From Lindgomyces ingoldianus (lineage: Eukaryota > Ascomycota > Dothideomycetes > Pleosporales > Lindgomycetaceae), in NCBI RefSeq assembly GCF_010093535.1, contig NW_022985202.1, positions 81,346 through 145,345 of the forward strand: a DNA stretch of 64,000 nucleotides, read 5' to 3'. This document shows positions 46,150 through 59,792 of the stretch, in pieces. The position numbers were made by a program, and so were the translations under genes. The notes below the pieces were generated by a model. The model was not told the DNA's origin and did no database searches. It saw nothing but the letters and a program-made list of their open reading frames with translations. How positions within the stretch are numbered: position 1 is the first letter of the stretch; every line of letters begins with the position of its first letter.

Positions 46150-49030
46150 AGAGGTAATAAAAAAATATGTTATAGACAATCTAAAATATAGCTTTATTAA
46201 GTAGAGTTAGAGCCTTTTTGCATCTTTTATTCTTTATGTATAGAAACTAAATAGCAACTTACGCATCTATGTTAATTACTACAAACTTAACGCTCTTACC
46301 TATAAGGATGTGTATCTAATACTGTGTATAGACAAACTCCTGTTAAGACCTACTAAGGCAGTAATCTTTACTAAGTTTAATATTTGCGCAGCCTTTAATA
46401 AAATTAAGATAGATTAAAGCTCTAAAAAGTGTACTACCTTTTAGACATAATATAAAACCTACAAGTGTAAAGTCCTGCCTTTTAGATTATGTAATAGTCT
46501 AGCAACTTACTAGCGCTATATAAACAATATATTAATTAACTATCTAGATAATTTCTGCATTACTTATCTTAATAACATTTTTATCTACTTTAAAGATAAG
46601 GTAACTTATATTCTCTATGTTAAAAAAGTCTTAGAAAGGCTCTAGTAAGCAGGATTATAAGTAGAGATTAAGAAAAGTAAATTTTATATTACTTAAATAA
46701 GGTATCTTAGCTATATACTTTTAAACAAAGGACTAGAGGTTAACCTAGAGAAAGTAGAGGTGCTACACAACTAGCAGGCGCCTACTACTATAACAGGTGT
46801 AAAATCCTTCTTAAGCTTTACTAAATTCTATTAGCAATTTGTTCTAAAATTCTTTTATATAGTAAAACTAATTATTACGCTTTAAAGCCCTACTACTTTT
46901 TTTATATAGACTTTAGAGTGTAACGTAGCTTTTAAAAAGCTAAAGTCTGCGCTACTAAGTATACCTACACTTTACTATTTTAACTCTGCGTTATAAACTA
47001 AAATTAAAACTAACACTTTTAATAAAGTAGTAGCAAGAGTTCTTTCTTAAGAATAAGTAGATAGAAATTAGTGCCCTGTATTGTTTTATAGCAAGGTCCT
47101 ATCTAGTTTAGAGCTAAACTAAGAGATATATAATAAAAAGCTATTTGCAATTATTACTATGTTTAAATAATAAAAGGCTAAGATTACATTTATAGCAATA
47201 AGCACCCTAGTATATACTAATTATTGTTTATTAAAGTACTTTATAATAACAAAGGTGCTAAATGCTTGTTAGGTTTGTTAAGCTAAAAAGTTAGCTTAGT
47301 ATTACTTCTAAATTAAGTACACCTTTAGTAAGAATAATACTAGGGTAGACATCCTTAGTTGTTATAAATAAGACATAGAAAATTTAAGAGCAGCTTAAAC
47401 TAATAATAAGTTAAAGGTTCTACTAAGACTACACTAACTTTACCTTTAAATTAACTCTAAACTAGCCTAGTACTATATTACTTAAACAATAACTTAAGTA
47501 GCTACGCTAAATATTATAAAAGGACTAGACTAGGTTATGTCTCTAAATTCTCTAAAATTAATTAACATATTACTTTAAAAAAATTAAGCCTTTTTTACAT
47601 AAAAGCAAGAACTCCTACCTTACTATTATTAGATAAGAAACAGACTACTCCTCTATGCTAACTACTTATGTGTGCTAGCAGACTTGTTGCTGTGTACCTA
47701 ACTTATTTAAGAAGTCTATAACTAAGTATCTTTAGCATATTCTAGTGTTACTAAGACCTATTAGTTACTAGCCTAAAAGTACTACTAGAAGGGTATAGAG
47801 GCTACTTATAAACAATATATATAGAATTACCTTCTTTGTTATAAGGCTTATCTAAAACAGACTTAAACTCTAGGCTTTATCTACTCTTTGCTAATTCCTG
47901 CTTAACTAATGCAGCACTTATGCATTAACTTTAAGAAGTTTTCTAAAAACAAGTTTAAATATAATTAGATTATAGTTATAATTAATTACCTATTAAAACA
48001 AGCCATTTTTATCCCTTACTATAAAATAATTAACACTTAGAGAATAGCTACTTTATTTGTTTAATAAGTGTACTATTTTAGCTACACACCTAAAACTATT
48101 ATTTTTAATTAAGGACCTTAGTTTATATCTAGTTTCTAGTCTAAATTCTGTTAAATTTTAGGTGTAAAAGTTAAGCTTTTTACTGCTTATTATAAAAAAA
48201 TAGATAGCTAAACAGAGATTATAAATAAGTATATTAATTAAAGACTAAGGCCTTTTATATTCTTTTACTAAGATAACTAGAGTTCCTTACTGCCTTTAAT
48301 TAATTAGGCTTAAATAACTTTACCTTATGTAATAATTAAAATGTCTCTATATTAAGTCTTATACAGCTCTAAACTATGTTAAAGCTAGGACTAGAAACAT
48401 TCTATAGAACCTATCACAGCTATAGACAAGCTAAATTATAAGGATGCCCTAGCATTAGCAACCTGCATGCATGCAGCCTAGAAGTTAGCTAAGACCTATA
48501 TAAAAAAGGCCTAGGATTAGATGCAAACTATAGTTAACTGCTACTGCTAGCTAGTTAACTAGAAGGTTAGTAATATAGTTTACCTAGACACTAAAAACCT
48601 TGCTATTTAAAAACCTAGCTAAAAACTATTTAAATAATAAAAAAGCCTCTTTAAGGTACTTAAATAAGTTAGAAACTTATACTGCCTAGAGCTACTTTTA
48701 GAGTTAAAGATATATAACATTTTTATACTAAATGTGCTTTATAAAGACTCTTAAAATCTGCTCCTAGAATAAGAACCTCTAAAACCCCCTAGAATTACTA
48801 TTAATAGAGTAGAAAAGTAGAAAGTAAAGGAAATACTTACTAGCAAGCTCTACTAGAAAATGCTTAAGTACTAAGTAAAATAAGTAGAACATAACTCTAA
48901 TTTAGTCTAGTATAAGGCTTTAAATTTTATAGGTTCTTCTTATAAACTAAAAGCTTTTTATAATAAGCATTTAAATTAGCTAGGACCTTTAAAGGCCTTA
49001 TAAAAGTAGATTAAGGCTTTTAAAGCTAGT
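46150..49030 (+). pseudogene. Family X RT-RNase H-integrase-chromodomain remnant
   Basis: Interrupted frames keep gypsy motifs in order: a KYVIDNLKY.FIK-like entry, RICVNYYKLNAL-like and FTKFNI.AAFNKI text, an active-site region corresponding to YLDDI(L)IY near 46545-46590, then VLPFRLCN-type text, RNase H, and integrase with a central domain at about 47960-48200. The C-terminal VEK.KVKEILTSKLY and MLKYQVK.VEHN (about 48830-48900) look like a chromodomain. Stops are almost all TAG/TAA where Trp or Gln is expected. Confidence 0.75.
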
Positions 49031-50463
49031 GTAAAAAGTATAGATTACTTAGCAAATAACAAGGTATAAAAGTAAGAAGTTAGATTATATTTTTATATAA
49101 TATTATTACAACTTTATAGACATGTTGCTTAGAAGGTCTAACAGCAAGCTGTTAGACACCTCTAGACTCTTCTCTTCCTTCTCCTCTGCCCTTCTTCCTC
49201 TCCTCTCTCCCCTCCTCCCTCCTCTCTAGACTCCCCTTAAACCCCCTCTGCCTTGTCCTTAGCCGCCTAAAAGCGCTGCAATGTCTGCTTAAAGGTTAGA
49301 CACTAGAGCCTCTAGGGCTAAAACCTATTAAAGCAGCTTAGTATTCTAGTAGAATAAGGCCACCTAAACACTAGCTACAGGAAGCCTAGCTTTCTAACTC
49401 TTTATAACCTACACTACTTACGCTAGGTTTTAAGCAGACTTTAAAACAGCTTTAAAGGCCCCCTCTTTGTCCTCCTTACTCTCTGCGTTTTAGGCTGCCG
49501 CCTATAGCTTAAGATAGCCCTAAAGGACTAAGAATTCCTCCTTGTAATATAAGAGGACCTACGCGCGCGTTAGTAAACTATACCCTAGCTATATTAAACT
49601 ATATTTATATAAAGTTACATTTTTTATTATGTAAGGTGTAATACTTGCATTTCTTTAATCTAAAGGACTAAAAAGAGAACTTAACTTAAAGGCTGCAGGC
49701 TAAGGCGTAGGCAGCCTAAAGGCAGATAACTTAAAAGGCCTCTAAAGAGGCTCTAGGAGGGGGGCAGAGCAGCATAGTAAATTTCTTTAATACTATAATT
49801 AGTTAGCAGACTAAGCTATAGGATGTTAGGTGTACAATAATACTTACAAAGTAGAGATTTAAATAATAGCTAAAAAAGAAACTAACAACATTAACTAGAC
49901 TATATAGGTAAGGTAAGCAAACACTTATTGCTATAAATAATAAATTTACTATATTAATAACTACACTACTAGTTACTACTAAACAAAAACATTATAACAA
50001 AGGCATTATATTAGTATTAGGTTTTTAGTCTATTTCTTAGTAATAGAAAATTTTAGTTAAGGTAGTTATAATTATTGTATCCTATCTAAATTAGTTTTAA
50101 AGCATTTCTAAATACTTTCTAAACACTACTAATAGGGACTATTAGTCTATAGAGGGGGGGGTAGTGTAATAATTCTTATGAATTGTTCCATCTCAGGTCG
50201 CCCGGAACCTATCCGAAGGGTCTCCGAATTGGCTCCGACCCTGGCTCGACCCTGACTCAACTCTGCCCAGCCCCCTGCTGTTACCCCTATTCCCTCATGT
50301 ATTTAGTCGCACCTCGCCCTGTAGCTAGCTCAGTAGTTTTCTGATATCCTACGTACAAGGCCTATAGGTGTCATTGGTATTCCCAGGTCTCTGAGTCCCC
50401 ACGCACTCCCATATGCCTCTGAGTGGATTCATACCGCATTCGGACCCATTGTCTTGCCTGCGC

Positions 50464-50473
50464 NNNNNNNNNN
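50464..50473. other. Assembly gap (10 N) with duplicated flanks
   Basis: The 87 bases before the gap (50377-50463) are identical to the 87 bases after it (50474-50560). Removing one copy and the Ns yields a 306-bp LTR, the same length as the 5' LTR of this element. Best read as two contig ends that overlap but were not merged. Confidence 0.9.
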
Positions 50474-50572
50474 GTATTCCCAGGTCTCTGAGTCCCCACG
50501 CACTCCCATATGCCTCTGAGTGGATTCATACCGCATTCGGACCCATTGTCTTGCCTGCGCCGTTACATATAG

Positions 50573-51496
50573 TGCATATTTGCCTAACCTTCTAGAATAT
50601 CTAGAAAAATGTCTGTGTACTAAGTTTTTTAAATATCTAGCTATTAACATAAATTAATAAAGATTCTTATTTTATTTATAAGAATGTTATATAGTTAACT
50701 TATATAGTTATTATTATTTTTTATACTTTTTAAAATTATATAATTTTATTTGCTAGAAGTTTTTCTTTAGCAGTTTCCCTTTAGAGTAGAAGTTTATATA
50801 GGTTGTAATGTAGTATAGATTGTGCAGGTAGTATTAGTAGTGTATACACTACTGCAGGCAGTAGTGTGTACAATTAAGGGTGTAGAGTAGGCGTTAGGTA
50901 GGGTAGCATGTATTGTTTGTACAGTAATTAGTGTAGTGCTAGCTAAAGTATAAAAGCAGGTAATACTAGTATATTTAGTGTTAATAGCAGCATTATATTT
51001 AGTCTGCTTCTGTGCAGAGCTTTATATAGTAATAAAGGTTATATATAAAGCCTTTTTAGTGTAATTACTTTTCTTTATGCTATATTATACAGCTTTTAGG
51101 CTTAGGTACCTTTAGTGCTTAGCTATAGTGTAATTTCTTTATCTTTTAGCACTTATATAAGCTCTCTTTTAAATGTGTAGCTAAGTGCTAAAAAGTTTTA
51201 TAGTATTTATTTTTTAAAATCTTTTATATATAAACTTAAAAAAGTAGCGCCCTTTTAAGTTATTATATATAGATTAGTAATTATATAACTTATATATAAT
51301 TAAGTTTATAAGCTTATTAAAGCTTTTAATATATTAATTTTATTATTTTAGTACTCTAGGCTAGTCTTATTTTGTAGTGTTACCTCTAATATTTCTATAT
51401 CCTTTATAAGTTATTTATATAATAGAAATTATTTCTTATTTTTTTTATTATTATGTAGAGTTGTTAGTTGCTAATAGAATTTTATTATAATAGTAT
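50573..51496 (-). mobile_element. Copy 0 segment (early coding region)
   Basis: Continues copy 0 right of family X. It matches copy 2 at about 41170-42100 in the same orientation and the complement of copy 1 at about 16900-17850, i.e. leader and gag region on the minus strand. It contains the shared palindromic GTATACACTACTGCAGGCAG area. It ends in AGTAT, the left target duplication of copy 3. Confidence 0.85.
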
Positions 51497-51848
51497 TGTC
51501 CGTACGCAGCAGCAGCGTCGCGGCCTGGATACGAACGATCGCGCACGAGCAGGATCACGTATCTATGTCACATGATGCTTGTGCGCGAACCTCTGTGCGC
51601 GAACATCTAGATATCCCCCTTTTTCTTTGTACAGAGGAAAGATAAGAGCAATAGAACTAGAAATATATTACCTTTACCTTACCTACTTTATATGCTGTGC
51701 ACACTATACACTACTCTTACTCTTACTACTTAAGTGCTTATACTATAAGTAGCTAGCTATTAGAGCCTATTTAACACTAATTAGTAGTTAATTTAATTAA
51801 CTATAAATTAGCAAGAGTAATAATAAAGTATTTATACTTTATAAGGTA

Positions 51849-53688
51849 ACATGGTCCACAAGCAAATGTTCAACACAAGCGAGTGTTCCGCCCCACCACT
51901 AAATTTAACTTTAAAGACTATTAATTTAACAACGCAAAAATATACTATATAAAATAAACTACTATAGGATTATTTAATATCCTTGCATGTACAAGAGTTA
52001 TGCCTAGGCTTGTTGCAGCGCTTGCAGCGCTGTGCGCGCGCTGCGCTGCTTTTAGCAGTTAACTCCTCCTAAGGCATTTTGCTACCTCCTGCTATACTAG
52101 TAAGCTTTTAAGTACTTAACTTAGAGCCTTAATAACTTGTTAGAGTTCTTTCTTTTTAAATTTACTTTTTTTTACGCTGCTTACGCTTTGTAGCTGCCTT
52201 ACAGGCCCTCTCTAGGGCAGCTGCTTAATTACGCTGTAGAACAGCAACATAAGCTATCTTAGTAGCGCCCTTGCTTAGCTGCTTTACTAGATTAAGTATA
52301 GCAAAAAAAAACAAATTCTAATGCCTTTAAATCTAATTATATAGTAGAGTTAACTAAGCCTTAACTTTATAAAGATTGCTAGGTGTTTAAGCCTCCTAGG
52401 CAGTATTTAGTAGTAGAGTAGCTGGCTAATTAGGTAGCTGTATATTAAGCTTTAAGAGCACTAGCTCTAGGTTAAATAGAACTAGTCCTGTAGCTCTAAA
52501 GCCTGCGCGGATATTATCTGTTGTAATTAAGCAACTAAATGCTGCCTTAAAGGCTAGTAGAAAGGTTAGCTTGTTAATATAGTTAATCTAGTAGCAGATT
52601 AACTAGCTAATCTTAGTACTGTACACGCGCTTTAATAGCAAAAAGCAGCCAACATTAAGCAGCTATAGAATATGTGACGCGTGTGCTGGCATACAGAGCG
52701 CTATAATACGCCTCTGCTTGCAGAGCTCTAGGAATTTAACAGAGTAATAGCTCTTATAGCTATTAAGAATAAGCAGCTGCTATAAGCCTACTAAGCAATC
52801 TTTTATGTGCAAATTAAAGTGCTCTAGCTATGTAATTCTATGTTTATTAGTTATTTAGCTATTATTGCTAACACTAATAGCCTAGTCCTTTAGTATATTC
52901 TTATCCTTATACTAGGTAGATAGGTGATGCTTGCCTTTAAAGATTGCGTACAGAGGTATTGCCCACCTATCTGCGTTAATGCCTGCAATAACTGTCACCT
53001 ATTCACAGTTGCTTAGCTGTATAGCCTTTAGCTAATTACGTCTATCTATGCCTATAATAACTATTTAGCTTAATATAACCCCTATCTAAAAGCCTGTCTT
53101 ATTAAAATTATATGTGTCCTAATCTATAATGCTGTACTTTAATTATGTAGCTTCTATAAGCTTAAACTACTTGCTTATAATTACTAAATCTTTGCATTTT
53201 GCTTGTTAGTAATTGTACAGTTAGCTAAGGTAGGTTTTAACTGCTAGCGTACGCGCAATAAAGTTAGATAGCTAGTTAATACCTGCTAGTAGAGCGCTGC
53301 GCTTAGTAAGAAGCTTATTAGCCATCTCTTATACAGCACCTAGAGTAGGCGCAAATCCTTAGGAATCTAGATTAAGTATATGCTTAATAATCACCTCCTC
53401 TTCTAGCTTTGTGAGCTTCTTGTTGTTAGCTGTACAGTCACGTCACATAGTTATCCCTGCGCGTCATTAGCAGAGAGCTATTTAATTAACATTATAGAGT
53501 GCTGCAGTGCGCCTTTTAGTTAAAGACGCGTCTCTATTAAGAGCTTAAATAGCTAGGTTAATTCTAGCCTTTTTTAAAGATAATTAATTGTATAGTTGTT
53601 AATGCATCGCGGTTAGTAGTAGGTTGGCTGCGTTTTAGTGGTGGGGCGGAACACTCGCTTGTGTTAAACATTCGCTTGTGGACCATGT
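51849..53688 (-). mobile_element. pogo/Fot1-like Tc1-mariner DNA transposon (inserted in copy 3 leader)
   Basis: 1840 bp with terminal inverted repeats of about 55 bp starting ACATGGTCCACAAGC; the two ends differ at two positions in my reading. It is flanked by TA on both sides (51847-51848, 53689-53690), and the intact site ATAAGGTACTTTG is seen in copy 1 near 16605, confirming a TA target duplication. It carries one transposase gene on the minus strand. Confidence 0.93.
51970..53607 (-). pseudogene. pogo/Fot1-like DDE transposase, RIP-inactivated
   Basis: From the ATG at 53607 to a TAA at 51970 the frame spans about 545 codons, a normal full length, with many stops but no frameshift I can detect. 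Order seen: helix-turn-helix/CENP-B-like N-terminal part (KLEEEVIIKHILNLDS, FAPTLGAV), DDE-1 domain (YNFNKTGF for the first Asp region, VTVIAGINADRWAIPLYAIF, KGKHHLSTWYKDK), MPAHASHILQLLDVGCF with the second Asp region, LAFKAAFSCLITTDNIRAGF, and a Cys-rich C-terminal CKRCNKPRHNSCTC that fits a CCHC knuckle (C-x2-C-x4-H-x4-C). Stops sit mostly at Trp and Gln positions. Confidence 0.88.
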
Positions 53689-56600
53689 TACTTTATTTTG
53701 TTACTTATCTTTTAGAAAAAGTAATAGTAAAGTACTTATACTTTATAAAGTACTTTATTTAGTTACTTATTTTTTAAAATAGTAGATTAATTCTTTACAT
53801 TATACAGTAAGCTCTGCTACTGTACAAAGTAAAAAGAAGATAGTATAAGACACACACTAAAGCTACTAAAGCTGCACAACCTAGCAGCTAAATAATAGCA
53901 CATTAATCTTTTACATTATACAGCAAGCTTTGCTACTGTACAAAGTAAAAAGAAGATAGTGTAAGGCGCACACTAAAGCTATTAAAGCTGCACAACTTAG
54001 CAGCTAGATAACAGTAGTACCTGTGTAATCTACTAGAAAAGTAATTAACTATACTATTATAATAAAATTCTACTAGCAACTAACAACTCTATATAATAAT
54101 AAAAAGAATAAAAAATAATTTTTATTATATAAATAACTTATAAAAGACATAAAAATATTAGAGGTAACACTATAAAATAAAACTAGCCTAAAGTACTAGA
54201 ATAATAAGATTAACATGTTAAAAGCTCTAATAAGCCTATAGACTTAATTATATGCAGGTTATATAATTACTAATTTATATATAATAACTTAGAAAGGCGC
54301 TACTTTTTTAAGTGTATATATAAAAAATTTTAAAGAATAGATAATATAAGACTTTTTAGCACTTAGCTATATGTTTAAAAAAGAGCTTATATAAGTGCTA
54401 AAGAATAAAAGAATTACACTATAGCTAAGCACTAAAAGTACCTAAGCCTAGAAGCTATATAATATAGCATAAAAAAAAGTAATTACACTAGAAAAGCTTT
54501 ATACATAACTTTTATTACTATATAAGGCTCTGCACAGAAGCAGACTAAATATAATACTGCTATTAACACTAAATGTACTAGTATTACCTACTTCTACACC
54601 TTAGCTAGCACTACACTAATTACTATATAAACAATATATGCCACCCTACCTAACGCCTGCTCCACACCCTTAATTGTACACACTACTGCCTACAGTAGTG
54701 TATGCACCACTAATACCACCTGCACAATCTATACTATATTACAACCTGTATAAACTTCTACTCTAAAGGGAAACTGCTAAAGAAAAACTTCTAGTAAATA
54801 AAATTATATAATTTTAAAAAATATAAAAAAAATAATAACTATATAAGTTAACTATATAACATTTTTATAAATAACATAAAATTTTTTATTAATCTATATT
54901 AATAGCTAGATATCTAGAAAACTTAGTATATAGACATCTTTCTAGATATCTTAAAAGGTTAGGTAAATATATACTATATGTATAATATAAGCTCTAGACA
55001 TAACTAGAAGCATTTATATAACACTTTAAGTAGTTACTTTAACACTAATGTAAACTATAGCTAGTACTAGATAGACTAGATAATAATAACTTTTATATAA
55101 TACTAATAAAAAAACTTTAATAAAAGTTTATATAAAGCTTTTAAAATAATAATTAATAAGCTTACACTTATATAAAAAGCACTAAAAATAAAATTTTAAA
55201 AAAATATTTTACTACACACTGCTATTATATAAGCCTGTTAAAGATAACTAGAACTAAAACATGCTATGTTTACTATTAAGCTTTTATATAAAGCCTTATT
55301 TAGTAACTTATAGGCATTACTCTAAGTTACTATAGACTAAAAGGTAAACTAATACCTTTAAAAACTGCCTAATGTATACTATATAGACTGCTAATATAAC
55401 TTTACATAATAAAAGTCTACACAACAAGAAGAAAGCTTTTCTTTATGTAAAAAAAAATAACATAGAAGATTTTTATCTAGGTTTAGGCTATAATCTAGAG
55501 ATAACTGTACATAAACAAAGAAGTGCTTTATCTGCTATAAAAAAGAATGTTAGTTATTAAACTACCTTTATAATAACTATACATAAGCAAAGAACTAGTA
55601 CATTACTTTATATAAAAATTTTTATAATAAAACCTTATTATATAAAGCTATTACTTTGTACATCTAAGACTTTAAAAGTTACCTTAAAAAAATAATTTAT
55701 ATAATATAAAAAAAATAAAATAGAAAAGTAAGAATGCTAAAAAAGCTATTAACTACTTTACTTTTACTACCTATTTACACTATGCAACAGGAGAGGACAT
55801 TTATAGCATTAAACTTAAAAAATATGCTAAGCAGTTTATTCTTAATAACTAATACTATACAGTATACTAAAGCAAACTATAAAATATAAGTGTAGTAAAA
55901 ATTTTTACTATTAGTAAGTTTTAACTTAAGGTGTATATATAAAAAAACTTATGTATAAAAATTAATTAAATACCTAGCTAAACAGATATTAGCTTTAAAG
56001 GCTAGACACTAAAGAGATTAATTAGTACTATATAAATCTAGAACCTAATTAGTCTAGTTATATACTACATTTTAAAAACTTTAACACTATTTTTACTATT
56101 ACTAGTAGATGCTAACTAACTTAAGGCATACTTTAATAACATTTTAAATGTTATTATATATAAAAATAAAACTACTATACTTATTATATAAAAATAAAGA
56201 CACTTTTTTTTTAATATTAGTAAAAAAGAATTTATGTCTTTCTTTACTAAATTAAAACTTTACTGCCTCTACTACTAATTTAGACACCCCTGCATAAAAA
56301 GACTCTAGAAAATGCTAACTAGCGCTAGCTACAACATTAATGCTGCAGTGCTAGAAGAGATTAAGAAGTTCTGCTACCTCTACTAATTATATAACTAGGC
56401 CTTATAAAGATTTAAGTTTATAATTAAAAATAAGACTTACTTTAACTATAAAGTTATTATTAATGTTATATAAATTAATAATAAAAATATCTTATATATT
56501 ATTAATATAGACACATTATTTTAGGCTGCTATATTCCTAAAATCTATGTCTACACAAGATACCTAGAATGCACTGTGCAAATGCTAGATTAACACCTATT

Positions 56601-59600
56601 AAAAACTCTTAGACTATATTATATATAACTCTAGTATAAACTTTGCTTTAGAAGATTTTTAAGCTTATGCAAAGATTATAGAAGCTACATGTAGGCAGAT
56701 GCCTGTAGAAGCACATTAGGCAGTTAGAAAGGTTAAGCGTGCGCACACACCTCTCTAATAAGCGTTTAACATCCTAAAGACTAAGCTAGGTAACTGTACA
56801 AATAATAAGGCTATCCTATAGATAGTAGTTAAGGCTCTAAATAACACAGCTAGCCTACACAGTCTAGTACCCACGCTGCTAGTCTTTAGGGCATACCTAA
56901 GAATTAACCTAGACTCTTTACTATTACTAAACATTATTATATAAGCAAGCGCTGTATAAAAAGTAATAAAGATACTTTAAAAAGACTATATAAAAGTAAA
57001 CATTAATTATATAATTAACACTTATAATAGCTTTATAACACATAAAGTTCTTAACTTCCCCTTTAGCTTAAAAATTATAGCATAAAAAAAGAAAAAAGGC
57101 TAGACTAGCCTATATAAGATTAAAAGCATTAAAGAAAAAAACATTATTATTAAAAAAAAAATAGCCTACTAAAGCTTTAATATACACAGGTTAAACTATA
57201 CTATAAAGAAAAAAAGAAAGACAGCTTACTTATAATAAATAACCTAGATAAACTAATCTCTATATAAAGAGATCTTTTAAAGAAGAGGAAAAGAGAACAG
57301 CCTTATAAAAATGTTACAAAGGCAGAACTAAAGCCTACTATAGACTAAGCCCCTTAAGATAGCAATGCTGCACTAGTGTAAAAAAAAGATATAAATACTA
57401 GAAAAAGTAAAAAGTAAAGGAAACCTGCATAAAGTCTAGACTAGGTATTTCTAACTTAGAAAAAGAAGAATAATTAAGCCTTGTCTATTAAGCTCTATAT
57501 AGACAGTGTAATTACTATACCTAGAAAACTATTTAAAAAATTAGACTATATAAAGATAAACACTTTAATTACTAACAGCACTTTTAAAGTTATAGTGTAT
57601 AACTTAATAAGGTATAAAGGTTAGATTTTTAACCTTTACCTTATATAAAAAGTAAAAGGCAAAATAACTTAACTATATAAGAAATCCTGCCTAGTGTTTA
57701 CTAGCTACTTAAATAAAGAGAAAAAAGAAATCTTTACCTAGTTACTAACTATCTAAAGAATAAGCTAAAGACTACTTCTAGCTATAAAAGTAAGCCTAAA
57801 AGCTATGTACAAAATGTATTTTAAACTATGTAATATTACATAAGCATACATCTAATTAATAGATAAGCTTATGCGCACGCTGTACACAAAGCTACTAAAG
57901 AAAATACACTAGAGCTTTCTACTAAATACAATACTCTAGGTTATATAACTCTTATATAGAGCTACTAAATTAGGACTATATTAGTTTAAAACATATTATA
58001 ACTACTATAAAAAAAAGCTATGCATGCACATTTTTTTATACAACCTCTACCTTTTAATTACTAATAAAGAAAAGCATACTTTTAGTATTACTAGCCTATA
58101 AACAGATAACATTTTAAGCATTATAATAAAAGATTTTGTGTAAAAAAAAGAGAAAAAACTATAAAAAGTAAAGTTTTATATAAAAAGTAAGACTATTCTA
58201 GTAAAGAAGCAACTTATTAAGTTTAATAGTAAAAGAATTAAACTTACACATAACATAGTAGTTTTTACTTAAAAGAAATAAGTAAGCTACTTTTATATAA
58301 TTAACTTAAAAGACAAAAATGCTGCATAATAATATATTAAGCAATATGTAAGAGGGGCATACATTATATTTATATGTTAACTAAAGGCAGCATTTAACCT
58401 CTTTATTACTGCACAAACTATAGACTCTTTATATAATAATATTAACACACTTAACACATAAATTTAATAGTAAATAGATAATAGTAAGTGCAGTCTTACT
58501 TTTCTACTATTACAACTTAATTATGTAAAGCTGTTTATCTTTATAAATAAATTATTTACTAATAATAAAAACCTTAGCTTACAGCTAAGATTCTTAATTA
58601 TATTAAGTAATAAAGACTATATAAAGTAAAGTAACTACTTTAAAATACTAGGCAACATTATATACTAGAATTCTACTAAGTGTAAAAGAGTAACTAGAAG
58701 TGTTTTTACTAGTAAACTATACAGAATAGTTAGAAAGTTTAATAATGTAATTACCTTTAGTATAACTTTATAGTAAATTATATAAACACTTAAACTACTA
58801 CTAATTCTAGTAGTAATCTGCATAGATTTAAGGTCTTTATATAATTACTTTATTAAGCTAGGCACTACTAGTAAAAAGCAACTTATAATTAACATTATAT
58901 TACTTTATAAATTATATAAGAAGAGGGAAATTACTAAAATAAGGTAAATTAATAGTAAAAACAACTTAGTAAATGTATGTATAAAGAAAACACTAAACTA
59001 GGCTTTTTAATTATTAGTCCTAACTAACTGCCTCTTTGTCTAGATAGAAGCATCTGTGGACTAGCTAGATCCTGTGCGCAAAGATGCCCTAGACTAACTA
59101 GACTAATAACACCTTTATATAAGGCCTATCTTTTTTATTTTTTTTATTGTACGCACTTATTTTTTCTTATTACAAGATTAGAAGAGAAGGATATGTAAGG
59201 AAGACAGTCTATTTGTCTAGTATATAGGAGAAGAAAAAGCTACCACCCCTTACGTATAGTGGTCACAATGCAGACCACAGCTCTGCCATACGCACAAGGC
59301 GCAGGCATTAGCCTAGAAGTTAGCTAACACACAACACTTAACAAAAGAAGAGGCACTAGTAGTGCTGCTGCAACAACAAGCACATAGAGTTGCTAGGACC
59401 TAACTGCAACTCTAGACTAGGACTGCACAGAAGTACCCCTTACAACGCACAACTTTTGCTGCCTACAGCTGCAGATTAGTGCTAGCAGGCAAGACAACAT
59501 TAATATTATAAAACAGTAAAGCTGCTACATGCTGCTTCTTAGCCTGTCTATAATTAGCATTTTATATAAGGAGGAAGCAGAAGAGCTAAAGGATCTGTAT

Positions 59601-59751
59601 GTTTATGCTAAGACACTAAATAAACTGCTAATTAGCAGCAGAACTAGTTAGAAGGGTGACACAGATGCGCCCTAGGCCGCCAGACTGCACAAGGACGTCA
59701 AAGACGCCCGCACTGACGGCGCTGGAGGTAGAGGAGGAAGGCTAGAGAGAC

Positions 59752-59752
59752 A

Positions 59753-59792
<40 letters not shown>
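59752..59792. repeat. Composite (TC)n-(TG)n microsatellite, copy 3
   Basis: Reverse orientation of the copy 0 and copy 2 microsatellites; surrounded by well-preserved GC-rich element sequence. Confidence 0.92.

Larger units (their letters stand above)
43246..50567 (+). mobile_element. Ty3/gypsy chromovirus family X (inserted in copy 0)
   Basis: 5' LTR 43246-43551 (306 bp, TGTAACGATTC...CTATTACA); 3' LTR from 50165, broken by an assembly gap, ending CGTTACA at 50567; target duplication TATAG at 43241-43245 and 50568-50572; polypurine tract GAGGGGGGGGTAG before the 3' LTR. Gag CCHC knuckle at 44958-44999, RT at about 46150-46900, RNase H after it, integrase at about 47560-48500, chromodomain-like C terminus at about 48830-49030. 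True length is about 7.2 kb after removing the gap artefact. The interior is RIP-altered; parts of the LTRs remain GC-rich. Confidence 0.92.
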
